A stretch of 64,000 nucleotides of DNA from Rhodospirillaceae bacterium bin65 (GCA_002238725.1 MPMX01000004.1:1-64000), one strand, 5' to 3'; shown: positions 7,995-16,155, counted from the stretch's first letter. The notes: generated by a model from the letters alone, not told the origin. Made by a program: numbers and translations.

Positions 7995-8390
7995 TCACAC
8001 CTTTCCGCCGTTGTCAATTTTACTCGGCATAAGCGCGTCGACCAGCGCCCGCCACTCGGCTTCGGCCTCTGTCTGGGGCCGGCGGTTGTCGTCACGATGT
8101 CGCTCAACGTGACAGGACCGACAGTAGGTCTTGATGCCGTCCAGGTCGTAGGGATCGCGGCCCGGCTGCAGCGGCGGCTCATGGTGCGCTTCCAGGCGTC
8201 CGGGGCGCCCGCAAGCGGTGCAGCGGTAGCCGTCGCGCTCGAAAGCGGGCCGGCGGGGCGCCCGGCCTTGGCTCCCAGTGCAGCGGCCGGGGCCCCCGCA
8301 AGCGGTGAAGCGGTAGCCGTCGCGCTCGAAAGCGGCCGGGCGGGTCGCCTGCCATTGCTTCCAGTGCAGGCGGGCGTGATTCGCGCTCAT
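7995..8390 (-). CDS. HNH endonuclease with internal duplication
   Basis: A 131-residue HNH nuclease. In cos-type phages such proteins work with the large terminase in DNA cleavage and packaging. The zinc and catalytic residues CTAC (57-60), EAHHEP (His69, His70) and CRSCH (90-94) are present. Residues 17-36 and 46-65 repeat each other (AFERDGYR.TACG.PGR); only the second copy keeps CTAC. On DNA the repeat is 8208-8248 and 8295-8335, 87 bases apart and in frame. The start overlaps the terminase stop. The first copy could be a non-functional tandem duplication. Confidence 0.85.
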   Translation of the reverse strand: MSANHARLHWKQWQATRPAAFERDGYRFTACGGPGRCTGSQGRAPRRPAFERDGYRCTACGRPGRLEAHHEPPLQPGRDPYDLDGIKTYCRSCHVERHRDDNRRPQTEAEAEWRALVDALMPSKIDNGGKV

Positions 8391-9889
8391 CCGGCCAGCA
8401 CGAAGCGGGGGCGCCGCCGGCGGCGGGGCGGGTCGCGATACCCTGCCGACACGGCCAGGATTGCGGCGGCGGCGGAATCGTCCTTCGCGCGGGACCGGCG
8501 CCCGCCCTCGGTCTTTTTCGCCAGCTTGGCGTTGCCGGCCGGATCGGAAACGGTGCGGGCTTCGGCCATCGCGGCGCGAAGCAGCAGCGACCGGCGCGGC
8601 GTCACCTTGCCTTCGGCGCACGCGCGGCGGAAGGCGCGCACGTCTTCGGCGCCGTCCTTGAAGCCTTGTCCCCGAAAGATCAGCGCCGCGGGCGGCACAC
8701 CGGCAGCGTCAAGCGCGTCGCGAAGCTCGGCTTCGCGCCAGCGGTCTGCGACCACGGCGGCCGGCCGGCCGAACCGCTCCAGCGCGGCCAGCAGTAGCGA
8801 CTCGACATTGACGGCCGCGCCGCCGGTCTGGATCAATTCGCCCCGGCGCGCGCATTCCCGATACAGGCCGGCGACGCCATCGCGCACGCCGCGCTCGGCA
8901 AGGCTCGGCTCGCCAGGGAACGCCGCCAGGGCGTCCAGCGCGCCGGTTTCCGGCGCGTAGCAGGCAACCGCCGATTGGGCGCTGGACGTGCCCAGGTCGA
9001 CGCCCCAAACGGTCGGGCCGTCGCGTTCGGCCTCCCCTTCGATGGTGCGCCACAGGCCCGCGTCCAGCAGCGTCGCGACGCCCGTTTCGTCGGTCCCGAG
9101 ATTCAGCCTTAGCGCCTCGAATTGCGCCAGCAGCGCCGGGTCGCGTCGCGCCGCCTTCGCCTCGGTCGCGATGGCGTCCAGCAGGTCCGGCATATGGGGC
9201 AGCGACGGGTTCGCCTTGCGCCATGTTCGGCGCTGAAATTTGGGGTCGTCCGGCCGGGCGGCGTGCGCCTGTGCGTAGTCGGCCGCGCCGGCCAGCATCT
9301 TCGAAAACCAATGCGCCTCATCGGCCGGGCGCGTGCCGAGCGCCACGAAACGGGAATGCGGCTGCTTCCCGGCGGCCGTCGCCAGCGCCGCGACCATCCT
9401 TTCGCCGGTCGCCGGCGGCCACTGTGCCGGTTCGTCCGCCAGGACCAGCACCGGGGCGAGGCCGTGCGCCCGCCGCGGATCGCTGCCCAGGCAGCGCGCG
9501 CGGGCGCCGGTGCGGCGATCTTCGATCCGGGCCTGTTGGGCGGTATCCCACACGCGCCACCGGGCCTTATCGTCCAGCTTGCCGCCCATGAAGGCGATGA
9601 CGTGTTCGAAGGCGATCCGGGCTTGCTCGAAGCTGGACGCCACGATCACCGTTTCGCCCCGCGGCACGGCGAGCGGCCCGTCCAGGGTCGCCGCGGCAAT
9701 CCCGGACAGCAGCGCCGTCTTGCCGTTCCCCCGCGCGATCGACAGGGCGGCGGACTGGACGCGATCGGCGAAGGCGCCGCGGATAAAGCGGCGCTGCCAG
9801 GGCAGGACGCAGAAAGGCTCGCCGGCCCGGCGCCCTTGCGAGACGGTCAGGCCGGCGAGATAGAGGACCAGGTCACGCGGCGTGGCCAT
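8387..9889 (-). CDS. Phage terminase large subunit (HK97-type)
   Basis: A 500-residue ATP-driven DNA-packaging motor with a nuclease domain. Walker A is ARGNGKT (about residue 50), Walker B LVLADEP (about 140), and the C-terminal nuclease begins VWGVDLGTSSAQSA with acidic residues at ADRWREAELRD and AKDDSAAAAIL. Start MATPRDLVLY was chosen because it fits the family N-terminus; the eight upstream codons overlap the previous gene. It is followed immediately by the HNH gene, the usual pairing for cos packaging. Both catalytic halves look intact. Confidence 0.9.
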   Translation of the reverse strand: MATPRDLVLYLAGLTVSQGRRAGEPFCVLPWQRRFIRGAFADRVQSAALSIARGNGKTALLSGIAAATLDGPLAVPRGETVIVASSFEQARIAFEHVIAFMGGKLDDKARWRVWDTAQQARIEDRRTGARARCLGSDPRRAHGLAPVLVLADEPAQWPPATGERMVAALATAAGKQPHSRFVALGTRPADEAHWFSKMLAGAADYAQAHAARPDDPKFQRRTWRKANPSLPHMPDLLDAIATEAKAARRDPALLAQFEALRLNLGTDETGVATLLDAGLWRTIEGEAERDGPTVWGVDLGTSSAQSAVACYAPETGALDALAAFPGEPSLAERGVRDGVAGLYRECARRGELIQTGGAAVNVESLLLAALERFGRPAAVVADRWREAELRDALDAAGVPPAALIFRGQGFKDGAEDVRAFRRACAEGKVTPRRSLLLRAAMAEARTVSDPAGNAKLAKKTEGGRRSRAKDDSAAAAILAVSAGYRDPPRRRRRPRFVLAG

Positions 9890-10058
9890 TGATGATCCTG
9901 TCGAGAAACCCAACGCTGTACTCGTCCAGCGGGTCGGTTTCGTGAATAGCGGACATAGCCAGCAAGGCGCGCATCCGCTCGGTCGCGGTCGCCGATTTGT
10001 CTTGGGCGATTTCCGTCAAGATTTTCTGCATGGTGAGTTTTGTCGTGCTTTCGGACAT
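9873..10058 (-). CDS. Small protein before the large terminase (possible small-terminase role)
   Basis: A 61-residue helical protein (MSESTTKLTMQKILTEIAQD...). It ends 17 bases inside the large terminase start, where a small terminase normally lies. It is much shorter than usual TerS (100-180 residues) and I cannot recognise the family. The segment TERMRALLAMSAIHE could be a DNA-binding helix pair. A competing 99-residue frame on the same strand reads as low-complexity shadow. Functional guess rests on position. Confidence 0.6.
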   Translation of the reverse strand: MSESTTKLTMQKILTEIAQDKSATATERMRALLAMSAIHETDPLDEYSVGFLDRIINGHAA

Positions 10059-10142
10059 TGCAGTTTCCTTTCAGGGTTGTGTTCATGGAGTTCGGCACTA
10101 CCCGCTCCGGTTTGGGCCGGATTCCGGGTTTCGGCGGTGCCA

Positions 10143-10622
10143 TCATTCAACGTCCCCGCCGTCCACTTTGGCGCTGATGTGGCCGATCAGCGCCGGACCT
10201 TCCGCGCCGATCAGCAGCCGGCCAGCGCCGGGCGTGCCGGCCTTGCGCGCTTCCTGCTGTTCGCCGACCGGCGGGCCGGGCGCGTGTTCGTAGCTGCGCA
10301 CCAGCGCCGCCTTCGCGCCCCGGGCGCCGGCCTCGATGACGGCCTTCGACGGCGCGCCCTTGCCCTTGCCGCCTTCGGCCGCGATGGCGCCGGTCATCGC
10401 CTTGCCCATCGCCGGCAGGGCCGCCCGGAAGGCGGGGCGCTCCGGCAAGGGCGCGCCGCCCTCCCCCTTGCTGCCGTATTCATGCAGCCGGGCAATCGCC
10501 GCGACGTGCGGCTCATGGAACCCGATCTCGGCAACCGTGCCGTCCAGGGCGGCGGCGCGCGTGCGCAGGTCCGCCATCTTCCGCTTGAATTTCTTGCCGC
10601 CTCGCACGCCGCCGGCCGTCAT
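10143..10622 (-). CDS. HK97 gp10-like neck/tail-completion protein
   Basis: A 159-residue protein with a basic N-terminus (MTAGGVRGGKKFKRK) and the segment AAIARLHEYGSKGEGG...LPERPAFRAALP. That ARLHEYG...G..IP.RPFFR-like pattern is shared by phage gp10-like and virion-morphogenesis neck proteins. The C-terminus keeps RKAGTPGAGRLLIGAEGPALIGHISAKV, the typical substrate-linked end of that family. It overlaps the previous gene by one base (TGATG). It is the only structural gene upstream of terminase here, an unusual place for it. Confidence 0.65.
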   Translation of the reverse strand: MTAGGVRGGKKFKRKMADLRTRAAALDGTVAEIGFHEPHVAAIARLHEYGSKGEGGAPLPERPAFRAALPAMGKAMTGAIAAEGGKGKGAPSKAVIEAGARGAKAALVRSYEHAPGPPVGEQQEARKAGTPGAGRLLIGAEGPALIGHISAKVDGGDVE

Positions 10623-10933
10623 CAGTGCACCGCCTCGCCGGGCGGGGCGACTTCCGCGCCCTTGGCTTCGGCCGGAAGACCGTGCAGGCGGGCGTCCCAA
10701 ATGCTCGTCCGCGTTCCGTCCGGGTTTTCCATCGTCACCCATACCGGGCGGCCCGCTTGTCGGGCCGTCAAGGACGCGAAGGCGGTGCAGGCCGTCTGGA
10801 TATCGGCGCCGGCCTTCGCCAGCGCGATCCCGGCGAACCACGCCGCCTTGTCGACGCCCTCCAGGTCGTCCGGCATGGCGCGCCAGGCCTTCGCGATCAG
10901 GCGCTCGGCTCGGTCAGTGTCGGGATTGGTCAT
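10622..10933 (-). CDS. Hypothetical protein, first gene of the element's operon
   Basis: A 103-residue protein (MTNPDTDRAERLIAKAWRAM...). It has a helical first half and TARQAGRPVWVTMENPDGTRTSIWDARLHGL in the second. I recognise no family. It lies first in the minus-strand block and its stop overlaps the next start. A longer frame extends to 11038, but the start after an untranslatable-looking basic stretch was preferred. Possibly a head-completion partner of the gp10-like protein or an early regulator; there is no direct evidence for either. Confidence 0.55.
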   Translation of the reverse strand: MTNPDTDRAERLIAKAWRAMPDDLEGVDKAAWFAGIALAKAGADIQTACTAFASLTARQAGRPVWVTMENPDGTRTSIWDARLHGLPAEAKGAEVAPPGEAVH

Positions 10934-11488
10934 GGTCTTCAATCCGGGTTTGTGCTTAAGGGCTTTCGGCTCTTGCCAGCGGGCGGGCAGACTCCTAGAC
11001 TTTCCGCCTGTGTGTGTGTCCCGGCAGGTCCACTTCACAGCCGCCTGACAGAGGCGGACCGCCAGTTCGGCGGCGCGTACTCGGTGGTTTCCTCGCCGCT
11101 ACCCTGCGGCGTACCCGGAGAGCCCGGAGAGGCGCCCGAAAGCCTCGGGACGCATCACGGTGGGATGTCAGCCCATGCTCTCCGGGCCCTGGGCGGTCAC
11201 CCGCCAGCGTGTGTTGCTAGAGTTGTTCCACAAAACAGGCACCGGGTCGCAAGTCCGCCATGCCATCGGCGGGGGTAGGTACAGCGTTGCCCGGATTTGC
11301 GCCTCGATCCGCGACGATCTTGGCTGCCCGCGATTTGTCTGCCGCCACGGGGTAAGGGCGGTGTGCCGGGCGCGTCTCCCGGCCGGGAATATTCGGTTGG
11401 ACAACCCGCCGAATTCTCTTTTACTTTCAAAGGGGCGATTCGGGCCGGTTGGACAACCTATGCTGTTGTTTCGGCGGGAAAGTTCATC
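10934..11488. other. Non-coding end of the element
   Basis: Between the first operon gene and the distal att core I see no convincing gene; frames here are Arg/Pro-rich shadows. It should hold the operon promoter, and if packaging is cos-type it could hold the packaging site, but I cannot point to either. Two arm-site-like 13-mers lie at 11395 and 11447. The last 100 bases become markedly AT-richer. Confidence 0.5.
11395..11459. repeat. Candidate integrase arm-type sites, right
   Basis: GGTTGGACAACCC (11395-11407) and GGTTGGACAACCT (11447-11459) match the two 13-mers at 1684 and 1707 at 10 to 12 of 13 positions. They are 30-95 bases inside the distal att core and in the same direct orientation. 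Presence at both ends only is what arm-type integrase sites would show. Confidence 0.65.
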
Positions 11489-11505
11489 TCCTGCCGGGGT
11501 CGCCA
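11489..11505 (+). other. Attachment site, distal copy
   Basis: Exact second copy of the 17-bp tRNA-Arg 3' end (TCCTGCCGGGGTCGCCA), without the rest of a tRNA. It marks the right boundary of the element. AT-rich host sequence follows at once. Confidence 0.9.
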
Positions 11506-11613
11506 TATTTTCTTATAACAATTTGATTTTAATTATTTTTTTCCGATTTCCCGGAACCGATCCCAGGTGTGAATTTCGGATTGGGGTCTCGAAGCAATGA
11601 TTACGAGGCAGCT

Positions 11614-12903
11614 TTGCAGCAGAAAACGCTTACCGCCGCGCTGACGGCGCTCTGCATGGCGATTGCCGCCCCTGTCCGGGCCGATGCGCCGGCAGGAACA
11701 GCCAAGCCCGAAATTGTCGTCGATGGCGTTCCGTTGCCCGGCGATGTTACCCCGCTGGACCGGGTGCCGCCCGGAATCCCGGTCGACCGGCGCTTTGCCG
11801 GAACCTGGGTCGGGGCGTGGGGCGGCGGCCTCAAGACGATCCTCGCCATCGAATCCATCGAAGCCGACGGCGCGGTTACCTTGATCTATGCCGTCGGCGA
11901 CCACGCCGTGTGGCGGATCAAGCGCGGCTGGTGGCGGTTCGGCGGCCGGATCGAGGGCAAGCAGCTGAGGATCAAGGGTCGGATCACCGAAATCACCTAT
12001 GAACTGGCACCCTCGGGCCGGCTTCTGGCCACCTACGCCCGCAGGAACCAACGCAGCCGGGCGGTCCTGACCCGGCAGAGCTTCGCGGCGCTGCGCGGGC
12101 CCGGCGCAACGGCGCCGTGGACCGGCGGCGAACGGACCTTCCTGAAGACGCGCCTGGTCGAAGACGGTAAGCCAATCCGGCTGGAAACGGTCCTTTTCCG
12201 GCCGGCCGGCAAGGGCCCCTTCCCGCTCGCCGTCGTCAACCACGGCTCGACCGGCCGGGGCGCCGAGCCGCGGCTGTTCCGCCAGACCTTCATCTCGCCC
12301 ATGCTGGCGGAATTCCTGACCCGGCGCGGCTGGCTGGCCGCCTTTCCCCAGCGGCGCGGCCGGGGCCGGTCCGACGGCCTGTACGACGAGGGCTTCTACG
12401 CCGACCGCACCAAGGGCTACACCTGCGAAACGAGGCGGACGCTGGCCGGCGCGGACCGGGCGCTCGCCGATGTCGATGCAGCGATCGCGGCGCTGCAGAA
12501 ACGGCCGGACGTGCGCCCGGGGCCGGTGCTGCTGCTCGGCCAGTCGCGCGGCGGCGCCCTGGCGGTCGCCTATGCCGGACGGCACCCGGAGAAAGTGCGC
12601 GGCGTGATTAATTTCGTCGGCGGCTGGGTCGGCGGCTGCCCCTTTGCCGCCGGGATCAACCGGACGCTGATGAACGGGGGCGCGGCCTTCCCGCGGCTGA
12701 TGCTGTGGCTTTACGGCGAGAAGGACCCGTTCTACACGCTGGCGCATACCCGCGGAAATTTCGAGGCCTTCCTTGCAGCGGGCGGAAAGGGCCGGTTTTT
12801 CGGCTACCGGGTGCCCGGCGGCAACGGTCATGGCGTCATGCAGTTCCCGCGCCTGTGGGCCGGCGAGGTTGACCGCTATCTCGGCGCGTTGAAGGCCAGA
12901 TAA
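11614..12903 (+). CDS. Secreted alpha/beta-hydrolase (dienelactone-hydrolase-like)
   Basis: About 429 residues. An N-terminal signal peptide (QQKTLTAALTALCMAIAAPVR) leads into a beta-rich region (TWVGAWGGGLKTIL...) of about 110 residues. An alpha/beta-hydrolase domain follows, with GSTGRG, GRGRSDG, nucleophile elbow GQSRGG, a late Asp in YGEKDPF, and His in GNGHGVM. The product probably acts in the periplasm on esters. The TTG start at 11614 was chosen because it begins the signal peptide and has ACGAGG 5 bases upstream; the frame opens at a GTG at 11569. It is the first host gene after the integrated element. Confidence 0.8.
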   Translation: MQQKTLTAALTALCMAIAAPVRADAPAGTAKPEIVVDGVPLPGDVTPLDRVPPGIPVDRRFAGTWVGAWGGGLKTILAIESIEADGAVTLIYAVGDHAVWRIKRGWWRFGGRIEGKQLRIKGRITEITYELAPSGRLLATYARRNQRSRAVLTRQSFAALRGPGATAPWTGGERTFLKTRLVEDGKPIRLETVLFRPAGKGPFPLAVVNHGSTGRGAEPRLFRQTFISPMLAEFLTRRGWLAAFPQRRGRGRSDGLYDEGFYADRTKGYTCETRRTLAGADRALADVDAAIAALQKRPDVRPGPVLLLGQSRGGALAVAYAGRHPEKVRGVINFVGGWVGGCPFAAGINRTLMNGGAAFPRLMLWLYGEKDPFYTLAHTRGNFEAFLAAGGKGRFFGYRVPGGNGHGVMQFPRLWAGEVDRYLGALKAR

Positions 12904-12991
12904 GCCGCAACCTGTCGCGTCGAATCCGCCTTACCAATCGTCCCTCTACGGCGTACCAATCCGAACATCGAATAACGGTCGATACGACGCC

Positions 12992-14143
12992 ATGGACCGC
13001 GCAACGGAACTCGAACTGCTGGAAGAACTGGCCGGCCTGCGCGAGGCGCAGTCCTTCTATCTCGACGACGCCGTGACGACTTCGCCGGTCGCCCGCTACA
13101 CCTGCCCGGACCGGTTCACCCGGGAAATGCAGGCGCTGTTCCGCTCGATGCCGGCGGTGGCGGCTCACAGCCGCGAGCTGGCGGGGCCGGACGCCTTCCT
13201 GACCCGCGATCATGCCGGCCTGCCCCTGCTCCTGACCCGCGATTCGGATGGTGGCGCGCACGCCTTCCTCAACGTCTGCCGCCACCGCGGCACCCGGCTG
13301 GTCGGCGCGGCGAGGGGCTGCCGGCGCCGCTTCACCTGTCCCTACCACGCCTGGACCTACGACAACCGCGGCGCACTCACGGGCCTAACCCACGGCGCCG
13401 CCGGCTTTCCCGGCGTCGACCGGGCCGAACTGGGCCTGCAGCGCCTCGGCTGCACGGAAGCCCACGGCTGGATCTGGATCGCGCCCGGCACCGGCGCCGC
13501 ACCGGAAATCGACGGGTTTCTCGGCGGCCTGGCCGGGGATTTCGCCTGGTTCGGCGCGGACGGCCTGCGGATCGTTCACGAGGAGCGCCGGGAATGGGCG
13601 GCGAACTGGAAGATCCTGTATGAGGGCGGCCTCGAATCCTACCATTTCCGCATCGCCCACAAGGACACGATCGGCCCGTTCTTCCAGGACAACCTGTCGA
13701 GCTACCGGATGTTCGGCCGGCATATCCGCTCGATCCTGCCACGCGCGCGGCTCGACGCCGAGATGGCGCTACGGGAGGAAAGCCGGTCGCTGCGCCGGGC
13801 GACCAACCTCGTCTATTCGGTCTTTCCGTCCAGCCAACTGCTTGTCCAGGAGGACCATATCGTCTGGATCCAGGCCCTGCCCCTGGCGCCCGACCTGACC
13901 TCGGTGCGCCTCGCCACCCTCGCGCCGGCGGATACCGATCTTGCCGATCCGGAAACCGTCCGCCACTGGCGCAAGAACCACGACATCACCGTGCGGACCC
14001 TGTCGGAAGACTTCGCCATCGGCGAGAGCATCCAGAGCGGCCTGCTCTCCGGGGCCAACACGAAGCTGCATTTCGGCCGCTTCGAAGGCGCCCTCGACCG
14101 CTTCAACCGGATCGTCGAGCAGGAATTGGCCCGAGCAAGCTGA
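12992..14143 (+). CDS. Rieske [2Fe-2S] aromatic-ring-hydroxylating oxygenase, large subunit
   Basis: A 383-residue oxygenase alpha subunit. The Rieske centre is C96-x-H98 (NVCRHRG) and C116-x2-H119 (CPYHAW). Mononuclear iron ligands are probably H218 and H223 in SYHFRIAH with a late Asp. It hydroxylates or demethylates aromatic or quaternary-ammonium substrates; it resembles the RhfA/CntA-like and benzoate-type alpha subunits without allowing a precise call. No ferredoxin or reductase gene is beside it. A GST, a VOC-family dioxygenase and a flavin hydroxylase follow, which suggests an aromatic breakdown cluster. Confidence 0.9.
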   Translation: MDRATELELLEELAGLREAQSFYLDDAVTTSPVARYTCPDRFTREMQALFRSMPAVAAHSRELAGPDAFLTRDHAGLPLLLTRDSDGGAHAFLNVCRHRGTRLVGAARGCRRRFTCPYHAWTYDNRGALTGLTHGAAGFPGVDRAELGLQRLGCTEAHGWIWIAPGTGAAPEIDGFLGGLAGDFAWFGADGLRIVHEERREWAANWKILYEGGLESYHFRIAHKDTIGPFFQDNLSSYRMFGRHIRSILPRARLDAEMALREESRSLRRATNLVYSVFPSSQLLVQEDHIVWIQALPLAPDLTSVRLATLAPADTDLADPETVRHWRKNHDITVRTLSEDFAIGESIQSGLLSGANTKLHFGRFEGALDRFNRIVEQELARAS

Positions 14144-14172
14144 ATCGCTCCCGGTTTTCCCGAATTGGCACC

Positions 14173-14293
14173 GTCATATCGAACGGAGGGGCCTGCGAGG
14201 CCGCGCAGCGGAGATATCGTTCCTGCGCCGCGCCAAGGCCCGACGCGCCGTACCGGAAGAATTTCTCAACTCCCTTCGGTCGGTCGAAATGAC
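14173..14293. repeat. GTCATTTCGAC-type palindromic repeat
   Basis: Begins GTCATATCGAACGG and ends CGGTCGAAATGAC, with GGAGATATCG and AGAATTTCTC inside. A better preserved copy of the same 120-180 base unit is at 38979-39158. It occupies the gap between convergent genes. Confidence 0.7.
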
Positions 14294-14314
14294 GGAGAAT
14301 TTGCGTAAATCGCC

Positions 14315-15133
14315 TCAACCCGCTCCGTAGCGCGCGATATATTCGGCGCGCTTTTTCTGGAATTCCCCGACCACCCTCGCGCCTTCGATGCCCATGGTTT
14401 CGGCCTCCTCGCCGGACGGGCCGACCCGCGCCTCGACATAGCTGGGCCGGGAACTGACCGACCGCCACCAGGTCTGCACGTTTGGACGTTCGGCAATCCA
14501 GGGCTCCAGCAGGGTCAGCCCGTCCAACCGCGCGATGAAGGTGGCGAGTTCCAGGTCAGCCAGGGTGAACTGCCGCCCCATCAGCCAGGGGCCGCCGGCC
14601 GCGATGGCCTTGTCGATTTTCGTGAATATCCGATCCCAGGTCGCGATCGCCCGCAGGGCATAGGGCGAATCGAAGCCGTCGAACACGCAGGACTGCTGCC
14701 GCTGGGTGCGCTCCAGCACGGTCTGGCCAGCCCAGTGGGCGGTGCGTTCGGTCTCGGACATGGCCATGAGCTTGGCGCGGAAGACGGCGACGAAGGAGAG
14801 CGAGGCGACGCCCTCGAAGCCGCCTTCGTCAGCCTCCTTGATCCATTCGCGCATATGGGCGCGCTCGACCGGCGTCGCGGGCTTGAGCGGCGGGTGGGGA
14901 TAAAGATCGTCGAGATAGTCGCAGATCAGGGTCGATTCGCGGATCACCGCGCCGTCATGGACCAGGGTCGGCACCTGTGCCTTCGGGTTGAGCGCCAGAT
15001 AATCCGGCTCGAACTGCTCGCCCCTGAACAGGTGGATATGATGGGGCACCCAGTCGGTCACGCCCTTTTCGGCCAGCACCATCAGGGGTCGCTCGGAACA
15101 GATCGAGTTTTCGAAATAGTAGAGTTCGAGCAT
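14315..15133 (-). CDS. Glutathione S-transferase family protein
   Basis: A 272-residue GST. The N-terminal thioredoxin-fold domain (MLELYYFENSICSERPLMVL) has a Ser/Cys where glutathione is activated, then NPKAQVPTLVHDG and ESTLICDYLD, the conserved cis-Pro and glutathione-binding loops. The helical C-terminal domain has LADLELATFIARLD. It closely parallels the GST at 29316-30122 and the two are paralogues. It faces the VOC-dioxygenase gene divergently with an 85-base gap, which probably holds both promoters. Within this cluster it may conjugate or isomerise a ring-cleavage product. Confidence 0.9.
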   Translation of the reverse strand: MLELYYFENSICSERPLMVLAEKGVTDWVPHHIHLFRGEQFEPDYLALNPKAQVPTLVHDGAVIRESTLICDYLDDLYPHPPLKPATPVERAHMREWIKEADEGGFEGVASLSFVAVFRAKLMAMSETERTAHWAGQTVLERTQRQQSCVFDGFDSPYALRAIATWDRIFTKIDKAIAAGGPWLMGRQFTLADLELATFIARLDGLTLLEPWIAERPNVQTWWRSVSSRPSYVEARVGPSGEEAETMGIEGARVVGEFQKKRAEYIARYGAG

Positions 15134-15218
15134 ACGATTTTCCTTGCCTGAACCGACGGCGCCAATGTTTCTGGGACCCCGTGACAGTAGGGAACGCGAT
15201 GCAGGGAGGCTGAGCGCC

Positions 15219-16127
15219 GTGACCATACTACGGATCGAAACGGTGACCTACGGCATCGACGACATGCCGGCCTGCATCGCCTTTATGGAAGACTGGGGGC
15301 TGGAGAAGCTGGAGAGCGGCGCGGCCGGCGCCGGTTTTCGGACCCGGGAGAACCAGCACCTCCTGTTGCGCAGGTCGGACGATCCCGGCCTGCCGGCGAC
15401 CGAAGAAGACGGCCCGACCGTGCGTGAAATCATTTGGGGCGTCGACTCTCCGGAAGGCCTGTTGGCCGTGGCTGCCGAACTTTCCAGGGACCGCGACATC
15501 CGCGAGGACGACGGGGGCACTCTCCACACCCGCGACGACAACGGCTTCGCGATCGGTTTCGCAATCGCCGACATCGCGCCGGCCGATCCGCCCGAGGTGG
15601 CCCTGAATTTTCACGAGGATATCCGGCGGATCAACGCGGACAACTGGCCGGCCGAGCGTGCGGCTCCGCTCAGGATCGGCCATGCCGTCTACTCGATCCG
15701 TCGGGAAGGCAACCGGAAAGCGGCGCAATTCTATATGGAGCGCCTCAAATTCCGGCTGACCGACCGCTCGGAGGACGGCGGCACCTTCCTGCGCTGCGAA
15801 GGCTCGAACTTCCATCACACCCTGTTCCTGTTCCACCGCCAGGGCACCCGCAACTATTTCAACCATCTCGCCTTCGAGATGCCGTCCTTCGACGAGATCA
15901 TGACCGGCGGCAGCCACATGAAGAAAAGCGGCGCGGTGAGCGTGTCCGGCCCCGGCCGGCATTCGCTGGGCTCCAACTGGTTCTGGTATTTCAAGAATCC
16001 CTGCGGCGGGAACATCGAATATTTCGCCGACATGGACCGCATGAACGACGACTGGGAGCCGCGCTACTGGGAGCAATCGCCGCCTTATGCCCGCTGGATG
16101 CTCGGCGAAGACGTCCTGACCGGCTGA
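15219..16127 (+). CDS. VOC-family (extradiol dioxygenase-like) protein
   Basis: About 302 residues with two vicinal-oxygen-chelate modules. The first starts TILRIETVTYG and is degenerate. The second (GHAVYSI...FHHTLFLFH..NHLAFEM...GGNIEYF) carries the metal ligands His-His-Glu of type I extradiol dioxygenases. It is probably a catecholic ring-cleavage enzyme or relative. The GTG at 15219 was preferred over the ATG at 15144 because GGAGG lies 9 bases upstream and the protein there begins in the fold. A flavin monooxygenase follows 29 bases later, so they are likely co-transcribed. Confidence 0.85.
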   Translation: MTILRIETVTYGIDDMPACIAFMEDWGLEKLESGAAGAGFRTRENQHLLLRRSDDPGLPATEEDGPTVREIIWGVDSPEGLLAVAAELSRDRDIREDDGGTLHTRDDNGFAIGFAIADIAPADPPEVALNFHEDIRRINADNWPAERAAPLRIGHAVYSIRREGNRKAAQFYMERLKFRLTDRSEDGGTFLRCEGSNFHHTLFLFHRQGTRNYFNHLAFEMPSFDEIMTGGSHMKKSGAVSVSGPGRHSLGSNWFWYFKNPCGGNIEYFADMDRMNDDWEPRYWEQSPPYARWMLGEDVLTG

Positions 16128-16155
16128 GCGGCCGGGTGGCCGGGCCGTTCTCCCC

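Larger units (their letters stand above)
1626..11505. mobile_element. Integrated phage-satellite-like element (tail-less HK97-type head module)
   Basis: A 9.88 kb element lies between two copies of TCCTGCCGGGGTCGCCA: the tRNA-Arg 3' end at 1626-1642 and 11489-11505. All fifteen recognised genes read on the minus strand and many overlap by 1-4 bases, like one phage operon. Contents, in transcription order, are a small protein, a neck-like protein, a 61-residue protein, large terminase, HNH nuclease, major capsid, an unknown protein, a P-loop protein, prohead protease, connector, portal, a zinc-ribbon protein, a wHTH regulator, a 64-residue protein and integrase. I see no tail, baseplate, holin, endolysin, primase or CI-like gene. 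This matches capsid-forming phage-inducible islands; a prophage that lost its tail block is the alternative. Confidence 0.85.

Noticed and set aside
9847-10146. A 99-residue frame before the large terminase
   Set aside because: The overlapping 61-residue frame has more protein-like composition and a normal overlap with the terminase start.
1626-11505. Complete temperate prophage or gene transfer agent
   Set aside because: A prophage would need tail, lysis and replication or repressor genes; a GTA would have no integrase or att duplication and has tail genes.
11168-11506. A 112-residue minus-strand frame ending the integrated element
   Set aside because: It runs over the att core and arm-site-like repeats, is Arg/Pro-rich with no domain-like segment, and competes with another equally unconvincing frame.
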